Shown here: piece after piece, positions 41,495 to 50,404 of the stretch | Layout: each line of letters begins with the position of its first letter | Numbering within the stretch: position 1 is the first letter of the stretch | From: Bacteroidales bacterium | GTDB taxonomy: Bacteria > Bacteroidota > Bacteroidia > Bacteroidales > CAIWKO01 | Reading direction: 5' to 3' | NCBI GenBank assembly: GCA_023228145.1 | Contig: JALOBU010000020.1 | Location: 1 to 52,562 of the forward strand | Length of the DNA stretch: 52,562 nt | The notes under the pieces: model-generated | Told to the model about the DNA's origin: nothing | The model's database searches: none | The model's input: the letters and a program-made list of their open reading frames with translations, nothing else | Translations under genes and position numbers: made by a program

Positions 41495-43690
41495 TTAATT
41501 GCCGACTTCCGACATAAATTTCAATCTTACAAGCCTTATTTCTTCTTCGGTAAATTCTTCTTCCCCAAGCTCTTTCAGTGCCTCATCAATAGAATCTGTT
41601 TCTGCGGTATGAAAATATTCAAAAATTTCTTCCTGATGGTACGGGTCAACATATTCATCAATATAGTAATTAATGTCTAGTTTTGTTCCTGAAGCCACAA
41701 TACTTTCTAATTCAAGTAACAAATCTTCAATAGAAAGATTTTTAGCCAAAGCAACATCTTCCAACGGGACTTTTCTGTCAATGCTTTTTATGATATAAAC
41801 TTTAAGCCCTGATTTGTTGACAACAGATTTTACCACCATATCCATCGGCCTGATAATTTCATTTTCTTCAACATATTTTGCAATCAGGTCAAGAAATGGT
41901 TTCCCGTATTTTTGAGCTTTTCCGGCTCCAACACCAGTAATTTGCAACAGCTCATCCATTTTAATTGGGTATTGAATTGCCATATCTTCGAGTGACGGGT
42001 CCTGAAAAATAACAAAAGGAGGCAAGTTTTCTTTACGGGAGATTTGTTTTCTCAAATCTTTGAGCAGAGCAAATAAAGTTTTATCTGCAGAGCTGGTTTT
42101 ACCACCGCTGGCAAAAAATTCATCATCGTCTGCACTATCATAGTCATGGTCTTGTGTGAGCATGATAGTATATGGGTCTTTCAGAAATTTTTTTCCTTCG
42201 GGGGTAATTTTCAATATGCCATAATTCTCAATCTCTTTAACAAGAAGGCGGTTTATCAAAGTTTGTCTAATAACAGCGTTCCAGAATTTTTCATCGTTAT
42301 CTGCACCTTTACCAAAAACATTGAGTTTATGGTGTTTAAATGATTTGACAGTGGCAGAGTTTTTTCCTATAATTACATTTATTAAGTGATTGGCCTTACA
42401 CTGTTCTTTGGTTTCATGAACAGCTTCAAGGACTGTTTCAACATATTCGGTTCCATTGAATTTTGTTTTCGGATGCAGGCAGTTATCACAACACTGGCAG
42501 TTTTCTTCTTCGTATATTTCCCCAAAATAATGCAATAGGAGCTTTCTTCGGCACACGGATGACTCAGCATATGCAATAGTTTCAATCAACAACTGTTTGG
42601 CGATTTCCTGTTCATTAACCGATTTTTTTGAATTAAACTTTTCTAATTTCAAAATGTCGTCGTATGCATAAAAGGCGATACAGTTCCCTTCCCCGTCATC
42701 ACGACCCGAGCGACCTGTTTCCTGATAATAACCTTCAAGGCTTTTGGGCATGTCATGATGAATTACAAATCTCACATCCGGCTTGTCTATTCCCATGCCG
42801 AAAGCTATTGTTGCCACAATAACATCAACCTCTTCCATAAGAAATTTGTCCTGGTTTCCCTTTCGAACTTCCGATTCAAGGCCTGCATGATATGGAAGCG
42901 CTTTAATACCATTGACCTGAAGCGTTTCGGCAAGTTCTTCTACACGTTTTCTGCTCAGGCAATATATGATGCCTGATTTCCCGGCATTAGTTTTAATATA
43001 TTTAATGATATCCTTAGCAACATCCTTTGTTTTAGAGCGAACTTCATAATATAGGTTCGGGCGATTAAAGGAGGATTTAAATAAAGTGGCATTCATCATG
43101 CCCAGATTTTTTTGTATGTCGTGCTGTACTTTGGGAGTAGCTGTGGCAGTAAGTGCCATTACTGGAACTTTTTTCCCGATAGCTTTAACTGTGGGCCGGA
43201 TATTTCTGTATTCCGGCCTAAAATCATGCCCCCATTCTGAAATACAATGTGCTTCATCAATGGCATAAAATGAAATATTAAATTGCTTGAAAAACTCAAT
43301 ATTGTCTTTTTTTGTGAGTGTCTCGGGAGCCACATAAAGTATCTTTGTTTTTCCTTTTAACAGGTCAGTTTTAACTTCAGTCATTTCCTGTTTGCTTAAG
43401 GAAGAATTTAGAAAATTGGCAATTCCCTTATCAACACCAAAATTGCGTATGTTGTCCACTTGATTTTTCATAAGCGATATCAGTGGGGAAATTACGATAG
43501 CTGTTCCCGTGCTGATTAATGCAGGAAGCTGGTATGTCAGTGATTTTCCTCCTCCTGTTGGCATAATAACAAAAGTATCATTCCCTGCAAGTACATTTTT
43601 AATAATGGCTTCCTGGTTCCCCTTGAAAGTATCAAACCCGAAAAATTCTTTCAAAACCATATGTAATGACTTATCTTCTTTAACTTTCAT
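41495..43690 (-). CDS. recQ: ATP-dependent DNA helicase RecQ
   Basis: A 731-residue RecQ helicase (3'-5' unwinding). The helicase core has MPTGGGKSLTYQLPAL, IDEAHCISEWGHDFRPEY (DEAH box with the aromatic loop) and the motif VI region GYYQETGRSGRDD. A zinc-binding RQC domain has CRRKLLLHYFG and CQCCDNC. The HRDC domain is about 525-605 (FALLKDLRKQISRKENLPPF). An extra 120 or so residues at the end (DELLLELESIVASG onward) are typical of Bacteroidota RecQ. It heads the run recQ-Skp-like-MORN. Confidence 0.95.
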   Translation of the reverse strand: MKVKEDKSLHMVLKEFFGFDTFKGNQEAIIKNVLAGNDTFVIMPTGGGKSLTYQLPALISTGTAIVISPLISLMKNQVDNIRNFGVDKGIANFLNSSLSKQEMTEVKTDLLKGKTKILYVAPETLTKKDNIEFFKQFNISFYAIDEAHCISEWGHDFRPEYRNIRPTVKAIGKKVPVMALTATATPKVQHDIQKNLGMMNATLFKSSFNRPNLYYEVRSKTKDVAKDIIKYIKTNAGKSGIIYCLSRKRVEELAETLQVNGIKALPYHAGLESEVRKGNQDKFLMEEVDVIVATIAFGMGIDKPDVRFVIHHDMPKSLEGYYQETGRSGRDDGEGNCIAFYAYDDILKLEKFNSKKSVNEQEIAKQLLIETIAYAESSVCRRKLLLHYFGEIYEEENCQCCDNCLHPKTKFNGTEYVETVLEAVHETKEQCKANHLINVIIGKNSATVKSFKHHKLNVFGKGADNDEKFWNAVIRQTLINRLLVKEIENYGILKITPEGKKFLKDPYTIMLTQDHDYDSADDDEFFASGGKTSSADKTLFALLKDLRKQISRKENLPPFVIFQDPSLEDMAIQYPIKMDELLQITGVGAGKAQKYGKPFLDLIAKYVEENEIIRPMDMVVKSVVNKSGLKVYIIKSIDRKVPLEDVALAKNLSIEDLLLELESIVASGTKLDINYYIDEYVDPYHQEEIFEYFHTAETDSIDEALKELGEEEFTEEEIRLVRLKFMSEVGN

Positions 43691-43749
43691 TTTTCCGGTG
43701 TATTATTTGTGTTAGTGATTTTAAGCCTTTATGATAAAAAAAAATAAAT

Positions 43750-43841
43750 ATAATACGAAGTTATAAAAATTTGCAAATAACATAAAAGTTTTGAATCAAA
43801 AAACAGATTTGAAATTTTAGTATAAAATAACTTCGTATTAT
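43750..43841. repeat. Perfect 15-bp inverted repeat with loxP-like arms
   Basis: ATAATACGAAGTTAT (43750-43764) and its exact complement ATAACTTCGTATTAT (43827-43841) flank 62 nt between the divergent recQ and TMTC-like genes. Each arm matches a 13-bp loxP arm at 12 positions, but the arms are in the reverse order and too far apart to form a loxP site. No recombinase gene is nearby. Paired regulator sites or a cruciform are more plausible. Confidence 0.7.
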
Positions 43842-43876
43842 TTAATAATTTTACAATCAAATATAATCATAATCTT

Positions 43877-46003
43877 ATGATTACAAGAAATAATAAAATC
43901 AAAAATTTTTTATTGTTTTTTTTTACAATATTAATCGTTACTATTACATATTGGAATCATTTCGATAACAGCTTTCATTTTGACGATTCTCATACCATAA
44001 ATAATAACGAATATATTAAATCTATTAACAATTTTTCTCTTTTTTTTACCGACACAAAAACTTTTGGAAGTATGCCTGATAACAGAGCATATCGTCCAAT
44101 AGTTACAGCCAGTACCGCCATTGACTATTATTTTTGGAAAAAAGACCCCTTGCATATAGCGAAGCATAACTCAAGTTTATATCAAGGCGATAAATCCATG
44201 ATTTACTTTCATTTACCAGCATTTGTAATTTATTGTTTGTTGGGGTTTTTGCTATTTTTGTTAATGTTAAAAATCTTTAATATCTCATACCGGCACGAGT
44301 GGAATCTATATACGGTTCTGTTTTTTACACTTTTTTATCTTCTTCACCCGGGCAATGCAGAAACCGTTAATTATATTTCTGCACGCTCAGATTTATATTC
44401 AACATTCTTTGTTGTGTTGGCCTTGTGGTGTTATGCATCATTACGGTTATGCCGAAGATTTTATATATATCTCTTGCCTGTTGCTGCAGGAATTCTGACA
44501 AAAGAAACAGCAGTTATGTTTCCTTTTTTCCTGTTTTTTTATATTTTATTTTTTGAAAACAAAGTGTCGTTAACCCGGATATTTAACTCTCAAAGAAAGT
44601 TATTTTTTAAAACGATATATTCTTGTTTGCCGGCTATAATTTTTACTGTTGCTCTTGCCGTTATTGTTCAATATATTGTTTATTCTCAGACAACGGGTAA
44701 TGGTATTTTACACAGCGGAGGAAAAGGGTATTTGGAACTTTTTAAATATCAAATTACTCAACCCTATATTTTGTTAACTTATTTTTCATCATTCTTTTTT
44801 CCTTTTCATCTTAGTTCTGAGTCGGACATGACAGTGTTTTCCAATTATGCTGATGTGCGTTTGTATATTGGACTTTTGTTTTTATTGTTGCTGTTTTTTG
44901 CTGTATTCTTTTTCTCGAGGCAGGATAAATATCGCCCGGTTTCCTTCGGGTTACTTTGGTTTATTTTTGCGGCAATCCCTACCTCATTTGTTACGGTTCT
45001 TACTCAGGTCGCAAATAGCCATCGTTTGCTTTATTTATTTGTGGGGTTAAACATAGCCATAGGGTTTCTGTTGTATATGTTTATAGTCAAAATAAGTCCT
45101 GTATTTAATAAAAAAGAATTTAAAAAAATTATTGTTCTTCTGGCATGCATTGTCTTATCTGGTTTTGCTTATTTTACTTATCAGCGCAATAATGTGTGGC
45201 AATCAGAAGAAACTCTTTGGAAAGATATACTTGAAAAAAGTCCTCAAAGCCCGCGAGCTATGCTCAACTATGGTTTGACACAAATGAATAAGAAAAATTA
45301 TTTTGAGGCGGAATATTATTTTCTTAAAGCCAAACAAATTTGGCCTTACTGGCCTTACATTTATATTAATCTGGGAATTTTAAAAGAACATAATAATCAA
45401 ATATCTGAAGCAGAAAGTTATTTTTTGGATGCAATAAAATATTCCAACAAAAATAACCCCGATGCGTATTATTACTATGCATATTTTCTTTATAATCAAA
45501 AACATTTATATAGCGCTATTCCATATTTACAGCATGCGGTTGATGTTTCGCCCGGGTTTTTAAAGCCTCGCTTTTTACTAATGACCATTTATACGGAACT
45601 AGGGCAATGGGGCAGACTTGAAGCTCTTGCAACTGAAAGCTTGGTGGTGGCTCCAGACAATGTGGTTATTAAAAATTTCAAACAAGTCGCTGATGTCCAA
45701 AAAAAATCAGGAAACTCATCAAGTGATATTATAGAACCAAATATAAGCCCGGAATATTTTTTGGATTTAAGCCTTCAATACTATAATATGGGAGAGTTTC
45801 AAAAATGTATTGACGCTTGTAATGAGGCTCTTAAGCTCAAGCCCGATTATGCAGAAGCATATAATAATATCTGTTCGGCATACAATGCCATGAAAATGTG
45901 GAACAAAGGTATAGAAGCTTGCGAACAAGCATTAAAGCTTAACCCCAATTATGAGCTGGCAAGGAATAATTTAAATTGGGCTCAAGCCAATATAAAGAAA
46001 TAA
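43877..46003 (+). CDS. TMTC-like membrane glycosyltransferase with C-terminal TPRs
   Basis: A 708-residue protein. The N-terminal two-thirds (about 10-435) has around ten membrane segments and GT-C features: FHFDDSHTINNNEYIK with the acidic pair D36-D37, RPIVTASTAIDYYFW, and HPGNAETVNYISARSDLYS. This layout resembles eukaryotic TMTC and bacterial polyprenol-dependent O-mannosyltransferase-like proteins. About six TPRs follow (455-705), ending with two near-consensus units (CIDACNEALKLKPDYAEAYNN; GIEACEQALKLNPNYELARNN). Transfer of a sugar from a polyprenyl phosphate to secreted proteins is inferred; no substrate is known. Confidence 0.8.
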   Translation: MITRNNKIKNFLLFFFTILIVTITYWNHFDNSFHFDDSHTINNNEYIKSINNFSLFFTDTKTFGSMPDNRAYRPIVTASTAIDYYFWKKDPLHIAKHNSSLYQGDKSMIYFHLPAFVIYCLLGFLLFLLMLKIFNISYRHEWNLYTVLFFTLFYLLHPGNAETVNYISARSDLYSTFFVVLALWCYASLRLCRRFYIYLLPVAAGILTKETAVMFPFFLFFYILFFENKVSLTRIFNSQRKLFFKTIYSCLPAIIFTVALAVIVQYIVYSQTTGNGILHSGGKGYLELFKYQITQPYILLTYFSSFFFPFHLSSESDMTVFSNYADVRLYIGLLFLLLLFFAVFFFSRQDKYRPVSFGLLWFIFAAIPTSFVTVLTQVANSHRLLYLFVGLNIAIGFLLYMFIVKISPVFNKKEFKKIIVLLACIVLSGFAYFTYQRNNVWQSEETLWKDILEKSPQSPRAMLNYGLTQMNKKNYFEAEYYFLKAKQIWPYWPYIYINLGILKEHNNQISEAESYFLDAIKYSNKNNPDAYYYYAYFLYNQKHLYSAIPYLQHAVDVSPGFLKPRFLLMTIYTELGQWGRLEALATESLVVAPDNVVIKNFKQVADVQKKSGNSSSDIIEPNISPEYFLDLSLQYYNMGEFQKCIDACNEALKLKPDYAEAYNNICSAYNAMKMWNKGIEACEQALKLNPNYELARNNLNWAQANIKK

Positions 46004-46005
46004 GC

Positions 46006-46036
46006 AAAAAACATCCGGGGGACAGGGATGATGTTT
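46006..46036 (-). terminator. Terminator between convergent TMTC-like and PstS-like genes
   Basis: AAACATC (46009-46015) pairs with GATGTTT (46030-46036); an alternative inner stem CATCC-GGATG (46012-46016, 46026-46030) competes. On the minus strand the stem runs straight into a T-run (complement of 46006-46011), suiting the PstS-like gene whose stop is at 46038. It may work for both genes. Confidence 0.55.
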
Positions 46037-46037
46037 C

Positions 46038-47003
46038 TTAAAGTTTTTTCAAAAATATTTCTGCGGTTTTTTTATCAATATGCACAAAACCAGACTGGAT
46101 ACAATAGTTTTGTCCTATAGATAATGCCCATGTCAAAAATTCTTTCACAGCCTTATTTTCTGTTTTTGTATTGTATGCCAGAAAAATCTTCCTTGAAGGA
46201 GGAAATGGATATTGCCCCGAAGAAACAGCACGGTTTAAATCATCTTTTTTGTCTAAAACGAGCTCATTGTCATCAGCCAGATTGTTATTATTGAAGTCAA
46301 TAGGAATAACATAAAGATTTTTTTTCTTGAATCCCGTAGTAGCATCATATATATCTGTGGAACTACAGTACCCTAATGCATTAGCATTAGATGCTATCGT
46401 TACAGGAACATCCTTGGAGTTATAAAGCAAAGAACCGGAGAAATCAGAAGGTTTTAAGGATAAAAAATTTGCCCAGCTAATGCTGATTTCGGAGCTATCA
46501 CGTAAACGAAACACCTCAATTTTGTCATTACTTGAAATATTAAGGAGTTGCCCCCATTTTGTTATTTTTCCGGAAAAGGCTGCTGCAAGTTTCGTTTTGG
46601 TTAAACCATTCATTACTATTTGCTGAATGTTATTATTGTTGAAACTAATAACAGGCAATATTACATCAATTGCCACGGGCACAGAGAAAAACCCCGCTTC
46701 TTTTTCTTTTTCCGTCAACTCCCGCGAAACAGATATTAGTTGAAATTTATTGTTTTGAGAAGCCATACAATACTTTTCGTCTTCATTGGTTTTAATAATT
46801 ATTTTTGTATTAGGATAGGATTGTTCATATTCCTTTTTCCATTTCATTAATAATGGGTACAAAGTATGTGTACCGAAAATGTTTATCTCTTGTTGAGTGT
46901 CATTTTTTACTTCGTTTTGTGCCGGTGCCTTGTTTTTTTTGTCGTTTCCACACGAACAAAGCAAAAACAAAAAAGCTAACAAATAAATACCAGTTTTATG
47001 CAT
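46038..47003 (-). CDS. PstS-like phosphate/anion-binding lipoprotein
   Basis: A 321-residue solute-binding lipoprotein (lipobox LCSC, C18). The fold matches the PBP-like PstS group: INIFGTHTLYPLLMKWKKEYE, the FQLISVSRELTEKEKEAG motif and GQYPFPPSRKIFLAYNT near the end. These proteins usually deliver phosphate to PstCAB, but no permease or ATPase gene is adjacent, so a sensory or scavenging role is possible. The ATG at 47003 gives a proper signal peptide; an upstream ATG at 47063 adds 20 residues before it. Confidence 0.85.
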   Translation of the reverse strand: MHKTGIYLLAFLFLLCSCGNDKKNKAPAQNEVKNDTQQEINIFGTHTLYPLLMKWKKEYEQSYPNTKIIIKTNEDEKYCMASQNNKFQLISVSRELTEKEKEAGFFSVPVAIDVILPVISFNNNNIQQIVMNGLTKTKLAAAFSGKITKWGQLLNISSNDKIEVFRLRDSSEISISWANFLSLKPSDFSGSLLYNSKDVPVTIASNANALGYCSSTDIYDATTGFKKKNLYVIPIDFNNNNLADDNELVLDKKDDLNRAVSSGQYPFPPSRKIFLAYNTKTENKAVKEFLTWALSIGQNYCIQSGFVHIDKKTAEIFLKKL

Positions 47004-47382
47004 AAGTGATTTTTTTTCAAAATTAAAATTTTTTGTATTCAGATAAAAAATAAAAGTCAGCATATATGTGTCTTAAGTTTGAACAAATACGCTTATTAAA
47101 GACCAATATAGTAAGAATTTACAAAGAAAAACAAAACGCAAAAATTTTTTATACGTATAAAGCAAATCCTGTTAATTATTTCAATAAAATAATTCAACAG
47201 TATTTTAAGATTAATACTTAACCTTGTAGAAAGTTTTTTACAATAAAAAAATAAAAACAGGCGTTTTAAAAGATTAATTTTATGATTTTGTTGTTTTTTA
47301 ATGTGTAAAAATTAAAAAATAATTTATTAATAATCTTGAGCAAAAAAAGAAATGATGTGCTAAAAATGCAAAAAGACAGCTA
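47004..47382. other. Largest gene-free stretch (379 nt) with palindromic structure
   Basis: No coding frame, RNA gene or clear consensus promoter is evident in this AT-rich gap between two divergent genes. It contains a perfect 12-bp palindrome TTATACGTATAA (47149-47160) and, 8 nt later, a strong bulged hairpin (47169-47200). Confidence 0.6.
47169..47200. promoter_or_regulatory. Bulged 13-bp hairpin in the divergent intergenic region
   Basis: CTGTTAATTATTT (47169-47181) pairs with AAATAATT-c-AACAG (47187-47200) around the loop CAATA, with one unpaired C. No T-run follows on either strand, so it is not a typical terminator. It may be a dyad operator or part of an untranslated leader or small RNA. 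Confidence 0.5.
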
Positions 47383-48885
47383 ATGAATATTTATATAAAA
47401 AAACGTCGTTGGAAATTTTTGCTTTTTATAGCAGCAATGATAATATTTTTTATTTCATTGTGGTATATTGACCGTTTTGCCAACCAGATAGAAATGGATC
47501 AACGAACAAAGATTAAATTATGGGTTGATGCCATTACAAAAAAAGCTACACTTGTTAATGCCACGGATACCTTTTTTTCTCTGATTCAGGATGAGGAAAG
47601 GAAAAAAGTAGAATTATGGGCTAATGCAAACATTCGGTTGATAAAAGCAGAATATTATGAAGACCTTACGTTTTATCTGGATATCATTAAAGGAAATAAT
47701 ACAATACCTGTTATCCTTACAGACGACCAATATAATATAACACTTGCAAAAAATGTAGATTTTAATATTGATTCTATAAAAAGATTAGAAGGGAAATATC
47801 TGGAAGATTTTTCTGTTTATCAGCCTATTGAAATTAATTATATAGGGAATAAAAAAATTTTACTTCATTATAAAGATTCGAAACTCTTTACCGGGTTAAA
47901 GGAAGTACTTGATAAGCAAGTTAAAGCGTTTCTTTCTGAAATTGTTACCAATGCCCCATCCGTTCCGGTAATTGTTACAGACCCGAAGCATAATCATATC
48001 ATAGCTCATGGCAATATAGACACAACAAAAATTAATAATCCCGTTTTTGTTAAACAAACTATAGAATCAATGAAATCGGATAATAATATGATAAAGGTTG
48101 ATTTGCCGGGGCAAACCGATTGTGTTGTTTATTACAAAGATTCGCCATTGCTTATTCAGTTAAAATATTTTCCTTATGTGCAATTTATTATTATTGGTGT
48201 TTTTTTATTTATTGCATATTTGCTTTTCAGCACTTCCCGGCGTGCCGAACAAAACAAAGTATGGCTTGGCCTTGCTAAAGAAACTGCCCATCAACTGGGG
48301 ACACCATTGTCGTCTCTTATTGCCTGGGTTGAATTGCTTAGACTTAAAGGAATCGATGAAGAAACTCTTATGGAAGTAACAAAAGACATTCAGCGTCTGG
48401 AAACCATAACCGAACGTTTTTCAAAGATAGGTTCAGCCCCGAAACTTGAAACTCTAAATATTATTGAGGTTATTAATAACTCGGTTGATTATCTTAAAAA
48501 ACGTACTTCAAAAAAAATAAATTACATTATTGGATTTAGTTCTGAAATAATTCTTGTTCCCCTGAATGCATATTTATTTGAGTGGGTAATTGAAAATCTT
48601 TGTAAAAATGCTATTGACGCCATGAGTGGAAACGGAACCATAGAAATTGATATCAGCGAAGACGACAAATATGTTTTTGTTGATATTACAGATACAGGGA
48701 AAGGGCTATCCAAATCTAAGTTTAAAACTATATTTAATCCGGGATATACAAGTAAAAAAAGCGGTTGGGGACTCGGCCTTTCACTTTCCGAAAGAATCGT
48801 TGAAAATTATCATTCAGGATATATTTTTGTAAAATCTTCAGTTCCTAATAAAGGAACTTCGTTCCGCATTCAACTTAAAAAATAA
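47383..48885 (+). CDS. Membrane sensor histidine kinase with duplicated sensor module
   Basis: A 500-residue kinase: membrane segment (about 11-29), extracytoplasmic region of about 230 residues, second membrane segment (about 264-284), then HisKA with the variant box TAHQLGTPLSSL (H303) and HATPase (ENLCKNAIDAMSG, DTGKGLSKSK, SGWGLGLSLSERIV). The extracytoplasmic part holds two similar modules (about 108-173 and 194-261), each with PVIxTD and YKDSxL. There is no adjacent response regulator, so it is an orphan. The stop codon overlaps the start of the LysE gene (TAATG), so the two are translationally coupled. Confidence 0.93.
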   Translation: MNIYIKKRRWKFLLFIAAMIIFFISLWYIDRFANQIEMDQRTKIKLWVDAITKKATLVNATDTFFSLIQDEERKKVELWANANIRLIKAEYYEDLTFYLDIIKGNNTIPVILTDDQYNITLAKNVDFNIDSIKRLEGKYLEDFSVYQPIEINYIGNKKILLHYKDSKLFTGLKEVLDKQVKAFLSEIVTNAPSVPVIVTDPKHNHIIAHGNIDTTKINNPVFVKQTIESMKSDNNMIKVDLPGQTDCVVYYKDSPLLIQLKYFPYVQFIIIGVFLFIAYLLFSTSRRAEQNKVWLGLAKETAHQLGTPLSSLIAWVELLRLKGIDEETLMEVTKDIQRLETITERFSKIGSAPKLETLNIIEVINNSVDYLKKRTSKKINYIIGFSSEIILVPLNAYLFEWVIENLCKNAIDAMSGNGTIEIDISEDDKYVFVDITDTGKGLSKSKFKTIFNPGYTSKKSGWGLGLSLSERIVENYHSGYIFVKSSVPNKGTSFRIQLKK

Positions 48886-49562
48886 TGTTTAGTGCTCTAA
48901 TCAGCGGTTTTATTTTAGGCTTAACTCTAGCTGTTGTTCTCGGACCGGCATTTTTTACTTTACTACAAACCAGTATTTTAAGGGGTTTTCGCATAGGAAT
49001 GTTCCTGGCATTAGGTATCATGTTAAGTGATTTTACACTTATTGCTTTAAGTTTTCTTGGAATTTCACAGTTGATAAGCGGAGAGAAGTATAAAATATTA
49101 TTTGGTGTGATTGGCGGAATCATTATGCTGGTTTATGGAATATATATTTATCGAAAAAAAGTGAATGTTGAAGATTCTAAAATAAAAAGTTTAGGAAAAA
49201 AGAACAGTATCCTTGATATAGACCAACCATCCAAACCTTATGTGTACATTATTAAAGGATATTTTTTAAACCTAGTAAATCCTTTTTTGCTGATTTTTTG
49301 GATGGGAGTTATGGGATACGTTGGGGCAGAGTATAATTCAGATATTAAAAAACTTGCAATATTTTTTGGTACAGCATTAATAACGGTTTTCTCAACCGAC
49401 CTTTTAAAATGTTTTGTGGCAAACCAGATAAAACGGTTACTTCGCCCGAAAGTCTTGGTTTTTATTAATAAAGCCCTGGGAGTTTTAGTTTTTATTTTTG
49501 GACTTTATCTGATAGTAAAAACTTTTGTGGTTTTTTTAGATACAGGAATAATAATTCCATAA
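48885..49562 (+). CDS. LysE-family exporter
   Basis: A 225-residue protein with about six membrane segments. The N-terminal LysE/RhtB signature is GFILGLTLAVVLGPAFFTLLQTSILRGF. The family exports amino acids or other small metabolites; the substrate is unknown. Its ATG shares a base with the stop codon of the preceding kinase gene, which suggests that the two are made together and that the kinase may sense a stress relieved by export (inference). Confidence 0.88.
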   Translation: MFSALISGFILGLTLAVVLGPAFFTLLQTSILRGFRIGMFLALGIMLSDFTLIALSFLGISQLISGEKYKILFGVIGGIIMLVYGIYIYRKKVNVEDSKIKSLGKKNSILDIDQPSKPYVYIIKGYFLNLVNPFLLIFWMGVMGYVGAEYNSDIKKLAIFFGTALITVFSTDLLKCFVANQIKRLLRPKVLVFINKALGVLVFIFGLYLIVKTFVVFLDTGIIIP

Positions 49563-49590
49563 AAGGGTTTTGCTGGTATAAATTAAGAAG

Positions 49591-50340
49591 TTAAAATCTC
49601 TTTATTTCAAATTTCTGTCGGTCAAGGACAGCATATGAAAAATGAACAAGCCAGTCTCCGAGGTTGATATAACGAGTGTTTTCAGAAATTTTGACGTCAA
49701 GAGGTAGATGGCGGTGCCCGAAAATAAAAAAATCAAAATGCTCTTTTTTCAGTAATTTTTTTGCATACACCAATAAGTATTCCTTGTCGTCACCACGATA
49801 TAACATATCGGTGGCCTCATGTGAAAATCGGCTGCGGTTTGATATGTGACGGGCAACCCATGCGGCAAAATTGGGATGTAAACGAGCATATAACCAGCGG
49901 CATAATTTACAAAGGAATATTTTTTTCATCATTTTATAGCCGAAGTCTCCCGGGCCTAACCCGTCTCCATGTGCCAGCATGAATTTCAATCCATTAATTT
50001 CTTTAACAACGGGCTTATAAATTATTTCAAGACCAATCTCCTGTTTTAAATACCCGAAAGTCCACATGTCGTGGTTGCCGGTAAAATAATAGATTTTTAT
50101 TCCACTGTCGCTTAGTTCGGCAAGTTTTCCCAGTAGTCTTGTATAACCCCGTGGCACCACGGATTTATATTCAAACCAATAATCAAATAAATCTCCTAAA
50201 ATATAAATTTCATGGGCATCTTTTTTAATATCATCAAGCCACAAAACAAATTTCTTTTCTCGTGCCTGACTGCTTTGATAGTCTGGTATTCCGAAGTGAC
50301 AGTCAGATACAAAATATATTTTTTTGTGTTCGGGAATCAC
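49591..50340 (-). CDS. lpxH: UDP-2,3-diacylglucosamine pyrophosphatase LpxH-like
   Basis: A 249-residue calcineurin-like phosphoesterase of lipid A synthesis that cleaves UDP-2,3-diacylglucosamine to lipid X and UMP. The five metal motifs are all present: SDCHFG (D13, H15), GDLFDYW (D50), GNHD (89-91), AHGDGLG and GHRHLP. It starts with GTG at 50340; no better ATG is seen. The peripheral enzyme acts at the inner face of the cytoplasmic membrane. Its neighbours are unrelated to lipid A, but a PagL-like enzyme is encoded about 9 kb upstream. Confidence 0.9.
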   Translation of the reverse strand: MIPEHKKIYFVSDCHFGIPDYQSSQAREKKFVLWLDDIKKDAHEIYILGDLFDYWFEYKSVVPRGYTRLLGKLAELSDSGIKIYYFTGNHDMWTFGYLKQEIGLEIIYKPVVKEINGLKFMLAHGDGLGPGDFGYKMMKKIFLCKLCRWLYARLHPNFAAWVARHISNRSRFSHEATDMLYRGDDKEYLLVYAKKLLKKEHFDFFIFGHRHLPLDVKISENTRYINLGDWLVHFSYAVLDRQKFEIKRF

Positions 50341-50404
50341 AGTACAAATGTTTTCTTTAGTAAAATTATTTTTTTTAAACGTTTTTATAATTCACATTTC
50401 GATG

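Noticed and set aside
43750..43841. A genuine loxP site
   Set aside because: The arms are in the opposite order and separated by 62 nt instead of 8, and no Cre-like recombinase is visible.
46038..47003. A phosphate uptake (pst) operon
   Set aside because: Only the binding protein is present; no permease, ATPase or phoU gene is adjacent.
47064..47382. A small protein gene in the large intergenic gap
   Set aside because: No frame with a start codon and meaningful length or composition was evident on either strand.
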